DNA of 64,000 nucleotides from the NCBI RefSeq assembly GCF_020535545.1, contig NZ_CP084752.1:3809501-3873500 (forward strand), written 5' to 3'. Shown piece by piece: positions 51,271 to 60,171 of this stretch. A model generated the notes under the pieces. The model searched no databases. It was not told where the DNA came from and worked only from the letters and a program-made list of their open reading frames with translations. Origin of the DNA: Roseateles sp. XES5 (GTDB lineage Bacteria; Pseudomonadota; Alphaproteobacteria; Rhizobiales; Rhizobiaceae). The translations under genes and the position numbers were made by a program. Each line of letters opens with the position of its first letter. Position 1 is the stretch's first letter.

Positions 51271-52104
51271 ATGGAGCCGAGCCGCGACATCGAACGCCTG
51301 ATCGACATCATGGCGGCCCTGCGCCAGCCGGAAACCGGTTGCCCGTGGGACATCGTGCAGACCTTCGAGACGATCAAACCCTATACGATCGAGGAAGCCT
51401 ACGAGGTCGCCGACGCCATCGAGCGCAACGACATGGACGACCTCTGCGAGGAACTGGGCGACCTCCTCCTGCAGGTGGTGTTCCATGCCCGCATGGCGGA
51501 GGAACGGGGCGACTTCGATTTCGGCAGCGTCGTCGAGGCCGTGACGCGCAAGATGATCCGGCGCCATCCGCATGTCTTCGCAAGATCCGATGCCGACACG
51601 CCCGCGGCGGTGAAGCTGCAATGGGACGAAATCAAGCAGGCGGAAAAGCGCGAGCGCAAGGAGCGCCGCGCCCGGCGCGGCCTGCCGGAGGATCCGCTGC
51701 GCGGCCATCTCGGTTCCGTGCAACGCTCCTTCCCGGCCCTCGTGGAGGCGCTGAAGTTGCAGGAGCGCGCGGCCAAGGTCGGGTTCGACTGGTCGGAGCC
51801 GGCGCCGATCCTCGACAAGATCGAGGAAGAGGTCGGCGAATTGCGGCAAGCCTTGCGCGACGGCGACCAGACGGCCGTCGCCGACGAACTCGGCGACCTG
51901 ATCTTCGCGCTGGTCAATATCGGCCGCCATGTCGGCGCCGATCCGGAAATGGCGCTGCGCGGCACCAACACCAAGTTCCGCAACCGCTTCTCCCATATCG
52001 AGGAGAGCCTTGCGGCGAATGGCGAAAGCCTGGAGGCGGCGACGCTGGAGCGCATGGAAGCGCTTTGGCAGGCGGCCAAGCAGATCGAACGGCAGTTGAA
52101 ATAG
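51271..52104 (+). CDS. mazG: Nucleoside triphosphate pyrophosphohydrolase MazG
   Basis: 277-aa cytosolic enzyme hydrolysing (d)NTPs to NMP and PPi for nucleotide pool cleansing. Both tandem MazG domains are present: domain 1 with ETGCPWD, EEAYEVADAI and CEELGDLLLQVVFHARM (metal-binding E-E-D pattern), and domain 2 with EEEVGELRQAL and DELGDLIFALVNIGRHVG. ATG at 51271 with TGAGGA upstream. Convergent with hflX across a bidirectional terminator. Confidence 0.93.
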   Translation: MEPSRDIERLIDIMAALRQPETGCPWDIVQTFETIKPYTIEEAYEVADAIERNDMDDLCEELGDLLLQVVFHARMAEERGDFDFGSVVEAVTRKMIRRHPHVFARSDADTPAAVKLQWDEIKQAEKRERKERRARRGLPEDPLRGHLGSVQRSFPALVEALKLQERAAKVGFDWSEPAPILDKIEEEVGELRQALRDGDQTAVADELGDLIFALVNIGRHVGADPEMALRGTNTKFRNRFSHIEESLAANGESLEAATLERMEALWQAAKQIERQLK

Positions 52105-52142
52105 GGGGAAATCTCCCCGGATTTGCCGGAAAGACGAGCAGA

Positions 52143-52162
52143 GGGGCGGACAAAACCGCCCC
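52143..52162. terminator. Bidirectional terminator between mazG and hflX
   Basis: Stem GGGGCGG/CCGCCCC with loop ACAAAA; located between the convergent stops of mazG (52104) and hflX (52168). There is no T-run of note on either side. Confidence 0.65.
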
Positions 52163-52167
52163 CGCCG

Positions 52168-53493
52168 TCAGCGCTCCCAGTCCTCACGCGCCGGCTTGCC
52201 GCCGATGCCGAGCTGCCGGTCGAGTTCCGCCGCTTCCGTTTCCGTCAGCCGCAGTTCCACGCGCACATTGCCGTCTTCCAGGTCCTCGCGTGCATCGACG
52301 ATGGAATGATCGTAGATCCACGGCAGAAGCTGCAGCTTCGTCACCGGCACGATGACGTCGCGGTCGACCAGCACGCCGGAAAGCCGCTGGTTGATCTCCC
52401 CGAGCAACGTGTCGACGCCCTCGCCCGAAATGGCCGAGACGGCGATGACGTTCGGCTGGCTCCCGGCCTTCTGCACGAGGGCATCGCGCGCCTCGGGCTC
52501 CAGCCGGTCGATCTTATTCCAGACTTCGAGAATGCGTTCCGCGCCGTCCTTCTCGTCGATGCCGAGATCGGCGAGGATGCGCAGCACGTCGGCCGACTGA
52601 GCGCCGTTGTCCGGATCGGACATGTCGCGCACATGCAGGATCAGGTCGGCTTCCAGCACCTCTTCCAGCGTCGCGCGGAAGGCGGCGACGAGGTGGGTCG
52701 GCAGGTCCGAGATGAAGCCCACGGTATCCGACAGGATGACGGTGCGGCCCTGCGGCAGCTTCATGCGGCGCAAGGTCGGATCGAGCGTGGCGAAGAGCAT
52801 GTCCTCGGCCAGAACCCCTGCCCCGGTGATGCGGTTGAACAGCGTCGACTTACCGGCATTGGTATAGCCGACCAGCGCCACGATCGGGTGCGGCACCTTC
52901 TTGCGCTTGGAGCGGTGAAGCTGGCGGGTGCGGCGCACCTGCTCCAGTTCGCGCTCCAGCTTGACGATCTTGTCCTGCAGCAGGCGGCGGTCGGCCTCGA
53001 TCTGCGTTTCGCCCGGACCGCCCATGAAGCCCGCGCCACCGCGCTGGCGTTCAAGGTGGGTCCAGCTTCTGACGAGACGACCGCGCTGGTAGTTGAGATG
53101 CGCAAGCTCGACCTGCAGCGTGCCTTCCTTGGTGGAGGCGCGGCGGCCGAAGATTTCGAGGATGAGGCCCGTGCGGTCGATGACCTTGGCGGCCCATTCC
53201 TTCTCGAGGTTGCGCTGCTGCACCGGTGTCAGCGGATGATCGACGATGACGAGGCCGGCATCGTGTTCGTCGAGCGCAGCCTTGATTTCCGCGATCTTGC
53301 CGGTGCCAAGCAGCGTGCCGGGCTTCGGCTGGCTGACGGTCACGACGGCCGCATGCGGGATAGTGAGGTCGATGGCGCGGGCAAGCCCGACGGCCTCTTC
53401 CAGGCGCGCCTCGTCGGAACGCGTGGCCGGCGCTGCCGGGTCGGGCTTCGTCCGCTGCGCCTTCAGCACCGGAACGATGACGACGGCGCGCAT
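52168..53493 (-). CDS. hflX: Ribosome-associated GTPase HflX
   Basis: At least 441-aa GTPase that splits stalled or heat-damaged ribosomes. The HflX N-domain (GTGKIAEIKAALDEHDAGLVIVDHPLTPVQQRNLE, later GPGETQIEADRRLLQDKI) is followed by the G domain: GYTNAGKSTLFN (G1), DTVGFISDLP (G3) and NKIDRL (G4). The start is uncertain. ATG 53493 gives MRAVVIVPVL but has a poor ribosome site; the frame stays open upstream toward an unusual start (e.g. ATT at about 53557, behind an AGGA) just after the hfq stop. It follows hfq on the same strand, the standard hfq-hflX order. Confidence 0.9.
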   Translation of the reverse strand: MRAVVIVPVLKAQRTKPDPAAPATRSDEARLEEAVGLARAIDLTIPHAAVVTVSQPKPGTLLGTGKIAEIKAALDEHDAGLVIVDHPLTPVQQRNLEKEWAAKVIDRTGLILEIFGRRASTKEGTLQVELAHLNYQRGRLVRSWTHLERQRGGAGFMGGPGETQIEADRRLLQDKIVKLERELEQVRRTRQLHRSKRKKVPHPIVALVGYTNAGKSTLFNRITGAGVLAEDMLFATLDPTLRRMKLPQGRTVILSDTVGFISDLPTHLVAAFRATLEEVLEADLILHVRDMSDPDNGAQSADVLRILADLGIDEKDGAERILEVWNKIDRLEPEARDALVQKAGSQPNVIAVSAISGEGVDTLLGEINQRLSGVLVDRDVIVPVTKLQLLPWIYDHSIVDAREDLEDGNVRVELRLTETEAAELDRQLGIGGKPAREDWER

Positions 53494-53569
53494 ATCGTCC
53501 CGGTGCTTTTCAGCCTCCGGAACGATAGAGTCCTTGCTTATATCGGTTTTTTTAATGTTCGTGGTCCTG

Positions 53570-53812
53570 TCAGGAGCCGCTTTCCTCGGTCTCGAACATC
53601 TGCAGCGGCTGGCCGGGCATGATGGTCGAGATCGCGTGCTTGTACACGAGCTGCGAGTGACCGTCGCGACGGAGCAGCACGCAGAAATTGTCGAAGGAGG
53701 TGACAACCCCGGTCAGCTTGACCCCGTTGATGAGAAAGATCGTCAGAGAAATCTTTTGCTTGCGAACGGTATTAAGAAAAAGATCCTGCAGGTTCTGAGA
53801 ACGTTCCGCCAT
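53570..53812 (-). CDS. hfq: RNA chaperone Hfq
   Basis: 80-aa Sm-like protein forming a hexamer that pairs sRNAs with mRNAs. Sm1 ([32 protein letters not shown]) and Sm2 ([11 protein letters not shown]) are intact, and the protein starts [14 protein letters not shown] as in rhizobia. ATG at 53812. Placed between dat and hflX. Relevant to the candidate sRNA at 22.1 kb. Confidence 0.97.
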   Translation of the reverse strand: MAERSQNLQDLFLNTVRKQKISLTIFLINGVKLTGVVTSFDNFCVLLRRDGHSQLVYKHAISTIMPGQPLQMFETEESGS

Positions 53813-53909
53813 GGCGCCGCTTCTTTCTGATTGCCGGCCCTTGAGACCGGTTGACTGAAAATAAATGCCCCCCGGCCCGGCAGAAACTCCCGGACCGCCG
53901 ATTTTGGTA

Positions 53910-54773
53910 TCAAATCGCGGTCTTCTCCGCAACGGCGAAAAAAGCATCCCTGAGTTTCTGCGCCGTCATGCCGGGATGACCGTTGGCGATCGTCTGACCG
54001 TCGATGGAAACCACCGGCAGGCAGATCGTCGTCGCCCCCGTAATGAAGACTTCCCGCGCTTCCAGCATCTCGGCGACGGAAAAGCGCCGTTCCTCGACCT
54101 TCACGCCGAGTCTTTCCGCGACATCCATCAGCGTGGTGCGCGTGATACCGCGCAGAATCGAATGATCGGCCGGGCGTGTGACAAGCGTTCCGGCCTTGTC
54201 GACGATCCACAGGTTCGTCGCGCCGCCTTCCGTGACGTTGCCATCCGCATCGACGAAGATCGCCTCCTGCGCCCCCGCTTCCTTCGCCTGCTGGCGGGCG
54301 AGAACGTTCGGCAGAAGGCCGACGGTCTTGATATCGACCCGGCCCCAGCGGTTGTCCGGCACGGTTGCCGCCCTGATGCCGGCGGCATATTTCGCCGCAT
54401 TCACCGCGGGGTTCAGCGATTTTGCCGTGACGACGAGCGCCGCGCGCACGTCCGGCGACGGGAAGACATGATCACGCCGCGCGACGCCGCGCGTCACCTG
54501 AAGATAGACCATGCCATTGACGACACGGTTGCGACTCAGGACCTCGCGCATGATGCCCACCAGCGCCGCGCGCGGCATCGGCGGACGGATGCGGATTTCA
54601 CCGAGCGAGCGGTCGAGGCGGTCGAGATGGCGCGTCAGGTCGACGATATGGCCCTGCTGTACCTGGCAGACCTCGTAGACCGCGTCGGCGAAGACGAAGC
54701 CGCGATCCTCGATGGAGACGGCGGCTTCGGCATGGCGGACATAGCGGCCGTTGACATAGGCAAAACGGGGCAT
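53910..54773 (-). CDS. dat: D-amino acid aminotransferase
   Basis: 287-aa PLP enzyme of fold type IV. The PLP lysine is in [14 protein letters not shown] (around residue 146); [22 protein letters not shown] contains the E binding the PLP ring nitrogen and the GxxxN phosphate region. [21 protein letters not shown] is the usual N-terminus. It likely interconverts D-alanine and D-glutamate for peptidoglycan; branched-chain aminotransferase activity cannot be ruled out. Gene order hfq-dat-trkA is typical of rhizobia. Confidence 0.9.
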   Translation of the reverse strand: MPRFAYVNGRYVRHAEAAVSIEDRGFVFADAVYEVCQVQQGHIVDLTRHLDRLDRSLGEIRIRPPMPRAALVGIMREVLSRNRVVNGMVYLQVTRGVARRDHVFPSPDVRAALVVTAKSLNPAVNAAKYAAGIRAATVPDNRWGRVDIKTVGLLPNVLARQQAKEAGAQEAIFVDADGNVTEGGATNLWIVDKAGTLVTRPADHSILRGITRTTLMDVAERLGVKVEERRFSVAEMLEAREVFITGATTICLPVVSIDGQTIANGHPGMTAQKLRDAFFAVAEKTAI

Positions 54774-54837
54774 GAAGGGTCCTGTGGTCGCGCCGTGCCG
54801 GATGCAGGGCCGGCCGCGCGGTTTGCTGGAGCTGTGC

Positions 54838-54942
54838 TAGAGCATGTCAGGTTCACATTGAACCAGGCATGCTCTAAATCCTTTTGTTTTCGTTTGTCTT
54901 TTCGGGAAAACCGGTTCCCACTTTTCCCTGACAAACTCTAGA
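54838..54942. repeat. Intergenic repeat, copy B, with hairpin
   Basis: The core 54875-54942 matches copy A at 19381-19448 at 65 of 68 bases. In addition, the left side forms TAGAGCATG/CATGCTCTA (54838-54846 with 54868-54876) enclosing GGTTCA/TGAACC. The final TCTAGA provides the stop codon of trkA (54938-54940), as copy A does for the Lrp gene. It probably acts as the transcription terminator of the trkA message. Confidence 0.92.
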
Positions 54943-56314
54943 AATACTGGATGCTGACGCGGAAAAGCTGTTCGACATGGCGAACGGAGGCCGCGGCGGC
55001 AAAGAGCACGACGCGGTCCTTCGCCTTGATCTTCGTGTTGCCGTCCGGCCGGATCACCGCCTTGTCGCGATAGATGGCGCCGACCCGGATGCCGGGCGGC
55101 AGCTCGATCTCGCGCAGCGGCTTGCCGACGAGCGGAGAGGTCTCCAGCGCCTCGGCCTCGATCACTTCGGCAGAACCCTTCTGCACGGCATAGACGGAGC
55201 GGATACGCCCCTTGCGCACATGCTGCAGGATACCGGAGATCGTCACGGCGCGCGGATTGATATGCGCGTCGATGCCGAGCGTCTTGGTGAAATCCTCATA
55301 GGCGGGATCGTTGATCAGCACGAGGTTCTGCTTGCAGCCGAGGCGCTTGGCCATGACGCTGCCGAGAATGTTGATCTGGTCGTTGTTGGTCAGCGAGACG
55401 ATCAGGTCGGCATCCTGGATATCGGCCTGGAGCAGCATCTTCTGGTCGAGCGCCGAACCATGCAGGACGACGGTGTTGCGCAGCTTCTCGGCCACCGCCA
55501 CGGCGCGCTCGCGGTCGCTCTCGATGATCTTCAGCCGGGTCTTGGGCTGGTAGTCCTCGATGGCCTTGGCGACGAAATAGCCGATATTGCCGCCGCCGGC
55601 GATGACGATGCGCGCCGCCTCCTGCTCCTCATGGCCGAAGAGCGCCAGCGTGCGGCGCACATGCCCCTTGTCGCAGACGACATAGGCGAGATCGCCCGAA
55701 TGCAGCTGGTCGGACGAATTCGGCACGAAGAGCTTGCCGTTGGAGAAGATGCCGGTGACGGTGGCGTTGAGGTCGGGGAAAAGCTCGCTCAACTGCTTCA
55801 GCGGCGTCTCGACGACCGGGCAATCCTCCATGCATTCGATGGCCACCATGACGATGCGGTCATCGGCGAAGCGCACGACATCCGTCGCGCCGGGGAAGGA
55901 GATGCGCCGCAGCACCATCTTGCCGACTTCCACCTCCGGCGAGATGGTGACGTCGATCGGCAGGTTCTCCCGCGAGAAGAGATCGGAATATTCCGGCGCC
56001 AGATAGTTCTGCGAGCGGATGCGGGCGATCTTGGTCGGCACGTTGAAGAGCGAATGGGCGACCTGGCAGGCAACCATGTTGATCTCGTCGAACAGGGTGA
56101 CGGCGATCAGCATGTCCGCCTGGTCCGCGCCGGCTTTCGCCAGCACCTCCGGATGCGCGCCATGGCCGACGATGCCGCTGACGTCGAGCGTCTCGGTGAT
56201 GGCGGCAATCAGCGAGGGCTGGTTGTCGATCACCGAAACGTCGTTGCCCTCTTCCGAGAGCCGTTCCGCGATACCGTAACCGACGCGGCCGGCGCCGCAG
56301 ATGATGACCTTCAT
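54938..56314 (-). CDS. trkA: Trk system potassium transport regulatory protein TrkA
   Basis: 458-aa cytosolic NAD(H)-binding subunit controlling Trk K+ uptake. Two RCK repeats are present: GAGRVGYGIAERL at the N-terminus and GGGNIGYFVAKAIEDY around residue 235, each a Rossmann dinucleotide site followed by a TrkA-C domain. The ntrX gene lies 31 bp upstream. The stop codon is inside the repeat copy B. Confidence 0.95.
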   Translation of the reverse strand: MKVIICGAGRVGYGIAERLSEEGNDVSVIDNQPSLIAAITETLDVSGIVGHGAHPEVLAKAGADQADMLIAVTLFDEINMVACQVAHSLFNVPTKIARIRSQNYLAPEYSDLFSRENLPIDVTISPEVEVGKMVLRRISFPGATDVVRFADDRIVMVAIECMEDCPVVETPLKQLSELFPDLNATVTGIFSNGKLFVPNSSDQLHSGDLAYVVCDKGHVRRTLALFGHEEQEAARIVIAGGGNIGYFVAKAIEDYQPKTRLKIIESDRERAVAVAEKLRNTVVLHGSALDQKMLLQADIQDADLIVSLTNNDQINILGSVMAKRLGCKQNLVLINDPAYEDFTKTLGIDAHINPRAVTISGILQHVRKGRIRSVYAVQKGSAEVIEAEALETSPLVGKPLREIELPPGIRVGAIYRDKAVIRPDGNTKIKAKDRVVLFAAAASVRHVEQLFRVSIQYF

Positions 56315-56344
56315 ATCGCCGAATCCCTCAAGTCCCTGAGGGCC

Positions 56345-57709
56345 TTATACGCCAAGCGACTTCAGTTTGCGATGGAGCGCCGAGCGCTCCATGCCGACGA
56401 ATTCCGCCGTGCGGGAGATGTTGCCGCCGAAGCGGTTGATCTGGGCGATGAGGTAGTCGCGCTCGAACATTTCACGCGCCTCGCGCAGCGGCAGCGTCAT
56501 GATGTGCTGGTCGCCCTGCGTCGAGATCTTCGGCAACATGTCGCCCACTTCCGTCGGCAGCATGTCGGCGGTGATCGGCGTATCGGGACCGTCGCTGCGC
56601 GCGAGAATCATCAAACGCTCGATATTGTTGCGCAGCTGGCGGATGTTGCCCGGCCAGTCGTGCGCCTGCAGCACGGCGAGCGCGTCGTCGCCGATCTTGC
56701 GCGACCGGATGCCCGCCTGCTCGCTGACCTGCCGCATGAACATGTCGACGAGGAAGGGAATGTCCTCGCGCCGCTCGGCCAGCGGCGGCACGCGCACCGG
56801 CACGACGGCGAGGCGATGATAGAGGTCCTCGCGGAAACCGCCCTCGGCGATCAGGCTTTCGAGATTGTAGGCGGTGGAGGAGATGATGCGCACATCGACC
56901 TTCACCCGCTTGGAGCCGCCGACGCGCTCGAACTGCTGGTCGACCAGCACGCGCAGGATCTTATTCTGCGTCTCGCGCGGCATTTCGCCGATCTCGTCGA
57001 GATAGAGGATGCCGCCATGGGCCTCTTCCAGCGCGCCGGTCCGCCGCGGCTGGCCGGGCGTGCCCTCCGTGCCGAACAGCGCGATCTCCATGCGTTCGGG
57101 CGTGATGGCGGCGGCGTTCAGCACCACGAAGGGGCCGTTGGCGCGGCTCGACTTGCGGTGGATCATGCGCGCCACCAGCTCCTTACCGGAGCCGGAGGGG
57201 CCGAGGATCATGATGCGGCTGTTGGTGGGCGAGACCTTTTCGATGGTCTGGCGAAGCTGCGACACGGCGACGGAGGTGCCGATCAACTCGGCCGGGTCGC
57301 CCGAACGCTTCTTCAGTTCCGTCACCTCGCGGCGCAGCTTGGAGTTTTCAAGCGCGCGCTCGGCGATCAGGATCAGCCGGTCGGCCTTGAAGGGCTTCTC
57401 GATGAAATCGTAGGCGCCGCGGCGGATCGCCGAGACGGCCGTCTCGATATTGCCGTGGCCGGAGATCATCACGACCGGCAGGTCGGGATGGCGGCTCTTG
57501 ATCTCGTCGAGCAGCGCAAGACCGTCGAGCTTGCTGCCCTGCATCCAGATGTCGAGAAAGACGAGACGCGGCACGCGGTCGCTGATGGCGGCCAGCGCGC
57601 TGTCGCTGTCATAGGCGGTGCGCGTCTCGTGCCCCTCGTCGGAAAGGATGCCGGAGACGATCTCGCGGATGTCTTCCTCGTCATCAACCACAAGAATGTC
57701 AGAGGCCAT
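56345..57709 (-). CDS. ntrX: Nitrogen response regulator NtrX
   Basis: 454-aa response regulator. N-terminal receiver domain with D52-type aspartate in LVFLDIWMQGSK, central AAA+ domain ([23 protein letters not shown]) and C-terminal Fis-type helix-turn-helix. The sigma54-contact loop GAFTGA is missing: the segment reads FGTEGTPGQPRRTGALEEA, as is typical of NtrX, so it probably works with the housekeeping polymerase. It overlaps ntrY by 11 bases. Confidence 0.95.
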   Translation of the reverse strand: MASDILVVDDEEDIREIVSGILSDEGHETRTAYDSDSALAAISDRVPRLVFLDIWMQGSKLDGLALLDEIKSRHPDLPVVMISGHGNIETAVSAIRRGAYDFIEKPFKADRLILIAERALENSKLRREVTELKKRSGDPAELIGTSVAVSQLRQTIEKVSPTNSRIMILGPSGSGKELVARMIHRKSSRANGPFVVLNAAAITPERMEIALFGTEGTPGQPRRTGALEEAHGGILYLDEIGEMPRETQNKILRVLVDQQFERVGGSKRVKVDVRIISSTAYNLESLIAEGGFREDLYHRLAVVPVRVPPLAERREDIPFLVDMFMRQVSEQAGIRSRKIGDDALAVLQAHDWPGNIRQLRNNIERLMILARSDGPDTPITADMLPTEVGDMLPKISTQGDQHIMTLPLREAREMFERDYLIAQINRFGGNISRTAEFVGMERSALHRKLKSLGV

Positions 57710-60062
57710 GGCTCATTTCCTTGCTCTTATTGTCCGCATCGACGGCCGCGGTTTCCTCGTAAGGCAGGATCACCCGGATCATTGCCCCGTGGCCGTTGTC
57801 GAAATCCGCGGGGGCGTCGTGCAATTCCAGCTGCCCGCCATGGTCTTCGATGATCTTCTTGACGATGGCGAGACCGAGGCCGGTGCCCTTCTCGCGCATG
57901 GTCATGTAGGGTTCGAGAATGCGATGCCGGTTCTCGGTCGGCAGGCCCTTGCCGTTGTCGATGACGTCGACGACGAAGCGGCGGCCCGCGTCGTCGGCGT
58001 TCGCCCGCACCATGATCTTGTGATCGGAGCGCGCGGCATCCGGCGGCAGCGCCTCGATGGCCTCCACCGCATTCTTGATGAGATTGCCGAAGGCCTGGCC
58101 GAGCATGCGCGCATCGAAGAGGCCGGTCAGCGCGACGTCGCCGAGATCCTTCTGGAAGGCGACGTGGTTGTTGCCCATTTCGCGCAGGAAGACGGCGTCC
58201 TTCAGGATGCCGCGCAGGTCCGAGCGCTCCTTCGTCGGCTTCGGCATGCGCGCGAAGGCGGAGAACTCGTCGACCATGCGGCCGATATCCTCCACCTGGC
58301 GCACGATCGTGTCGGTGCACTGGTCGAAGACCGCGCGGTCCTCCTGGTCGATCTGCTTGCCGTAGCGGCGGCGGATGCGCTCGGCGGAGAGCTGGATGGG
58401 CGTGAGCGGGTTCTTGATCTCGTGGGCCAGGCGGCGTGCCACCTCGCTCCAGGCCGCGGAGCGCTGGGCCGAGACCACCTCGGAGATGTCGTCGATGGTG
58501 ACGACGTAGGATTCCTGCGCATCCTTCGCCTCCTCGCGCGTCACCTGCACGTTCAGCGTCCGCTCCTTGCCGCCATGCATGATGTTGATCTGCTTGCGGT
58601 AGTCGTTGCGGTGGCGGGTGGAGCCTTCCGACAGAACCGCGGCAATTTCCGGCGCGACCTCCGCGAGCGGCCGGCCGAGCAGATCGCTGGTGTCGCGGCC
58701 GAGCAAGATTTCCGCCGAAAGGTTGGCGATGGTGATGCAGCCGTCGCCCTCGACGCCGATGACGGCGGCCGTGACGCCCGACAGCACCGCCTCGATGAAA
58801 CGGCGGCGATGGTCCACCTCGTCCTTGGCGTCGAGGATCTGGCCCTGCTGCGCCCGGATTTCGGCGATCATCTTGTTGAAGGTGCGCGAGAGATTGCCGA
58901 CGTCGCCATCGGCGACGCGCACGGGCACGGTCACGTCGAGATTGCCCGAGGCCACGCTGTCGGCCGCGCCGATGAGCTGGCGGATCGGCCTTACGATGCG
59001 GTCGGCGACCGCGATGGCGGTCCAGATCGCGGCCAAAAGCACGATCAGCGCGAAGCCGAGATAGAGCACGCCGAAGGCGATCTGCAGCGTGGTGCGCCCG
59101 GCCTCCAGCGCGCGGTACTCGGCCGTGTTCTCCTCCATCAGGCGCATGGAGCGCATGACTTCGGGATCGACCGTGCGGATCGTGTAGAGGAACGCATCCG
59201 GCACGTTCTCGAGCTTGATGATCGCGCCGACGAGATTGGTCGTGCCCGGCGGAATGAGGGTCGGCTGGCCGGCGGCCGATGCCTTCAGCGCATCCTCCGG
59301 CACCGGCGGCAGCGGATTTTCGGTCGGAATGCTGGCCTGCAGGATGGGAGAACCGTCGGCGCGCAGAAGGAACGCGCCGAGCATGCCGCGCCCGCGCGCC
59401 TGCCGCGTCATCAGTTCGATGAAACCGGTGCGGTCGAGGCTGTAGAGCTGGCGGTTGCGGTCGAGGTCGTTGGCCATCGAGGCCGTCTGGCCCTGAAGAT
59501 AGCTGGCGTTTTCCAGCACATAGGCCTGCGCCACGTTCAGCGAGGAGCTGACGATGGACTGGGTGCGGATGGAGAACCAGCGGTCGAGGCCGACATCGAG
59601 CGTGATGGAGGCGAAGATGGCGACCAGCACCGCCGGCGTGATCGCGACGATGGAGAAGAGCGCGACGATGCGCACATGCAGCCGGGCCGCCGCGCGGCCA
59701 CGGCTGCGGGCGCGCAGGAGCCTGAGGATTTCCCGGCCGATCAGGAACACCAGGCCGACGATGAAGATCGCGTTGATCGCCGCCGACGCGATGACGACAT
59801 TGGCTTCCGGCTTGATCGGCGTCAGGCCGAGCAGGATGAAGAGCGAGATGGTGGCGGCAACGAGCGCGCCGCCCGCCAGCAGCAGGCCGGGCAAGGCAAA
59901 GGAGGCGCGCCGGTCGGCGGTCGCCCCAACGTCCTGTCCTTCCGAGAGCAGGCCTTCGTCCTCGTTCATGCGCCGCATCGCTTCCCCGGCCGTGCATCCA
60001 GCGGATGCCGGCATTTCTGTCTTGTTTTCGGGATCGCCGACGGCGCGGAAAAGCGGCCGCAT
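57699..60062 (-). CDS. ntrY: Sensor histidine kinase NtrY
   Basis: 787-aa membrane sensor. Two to three N-terminal membrane segments (residues 55-145) and another near 325, with a periplasmic loop between, then HAMP (PIRQLIGAADSVASG), PAS and kinase domains. The phospho-histidine is in [20 protein letters not shown]1 and G2 boxes (NLIKNAVEAIE, DNGKGLP, GTGLGLAIVKK) are intact. Its partner ntrX follows with overlap. A later ATG near 59968 could be the true start since rhizobial NtrY is often shorter by some 30 residues. Confidence 0.94.
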   Translation of the reverse strand: MRPLFRAVGDPENKTEMPASAGCTAGEAMRRMNEDEGLLSEGQDVGATADRRASFALPGLLLAGGALVAATISLFILLGLTPIKPEANVVIASAAINAIFIVGLVFLIGREILRLLRARSRGRAAARLHVRIVALFSIVAITPAVLVAIFASITLDVGLDRWFSIRTQSIVSSSLNVAQAYVLENASYLQGQTASMANDLDRNRQLYSLDRTGFIELMTRQARGRGMLGAFLLRADGSPILQASIPTENPLPPVPEDALKASAAGQPTLIPPGTTNLVGAIIKLENVPDAFLYTIRTVDPEVMRSMRLMEENTAEYRALEAGRTTLQIAFGVLYLGFALIVLLAAIWTAIAVADRIVRPIRQLIGAADSVASGNLDVTVPVRVADGDVGNLSRTFNKMIAEIRAQQGQILDAKDEVDHRRRFIEAVLSGVTAAVIGVEGDGCITIANLSAEILLGRDTSDLLGRPLAEVAPEIAAVLSEGSTRHRNDYRKQINIMHGGKERTLNVQVTREEAKDAQESYVVTIDDISEVVSAQRSAAWSEVARRLAHEIKNPLTPIQLSAERIRRRYGKQIDQEDRAVFDQCTDTIVRQVEDIGRMVDEFSAFARMPKPTKERSDLRGILKDAVFLREMGNNHVAFQKDLGDVALTGLFDARMLGQAFGNLIKNAVEAIEALPPDAARSDHKIMVRANADDAGRRFVVDVIDNGKGLPTENRHRILEPYMTMREKGTGLGLAIVKKIIEDHGGQLELHDAPADFDNGHGAMIRVILPYEETAAVDADNKSKEMSHGL

Positions 60063-60171
60063 TGCATCCGCATTCCTGACGGTCAGGCGCGCGGACCTAT
60101 TCGGCCGCCAACCCCTCTGTTACCCTCAAGCAACAGAATGTGGCCAAAATGCAACGCCCCTTGCCGTAAAG

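Noticed and set aside
56345..57709. Missing GAFTGA loop in NtrX as a possible defect
   Set aside because: Absence of this loop is normal for NtrX proteins.
54977..57853. A 958-codon open frame on the plus strand opposite trkA and ntrX
   Set aside because: It is a GC-rich antisense shadow: low-complexity R/A/D/G content, while the minus strand encodes recognisable trkA and ntrX.
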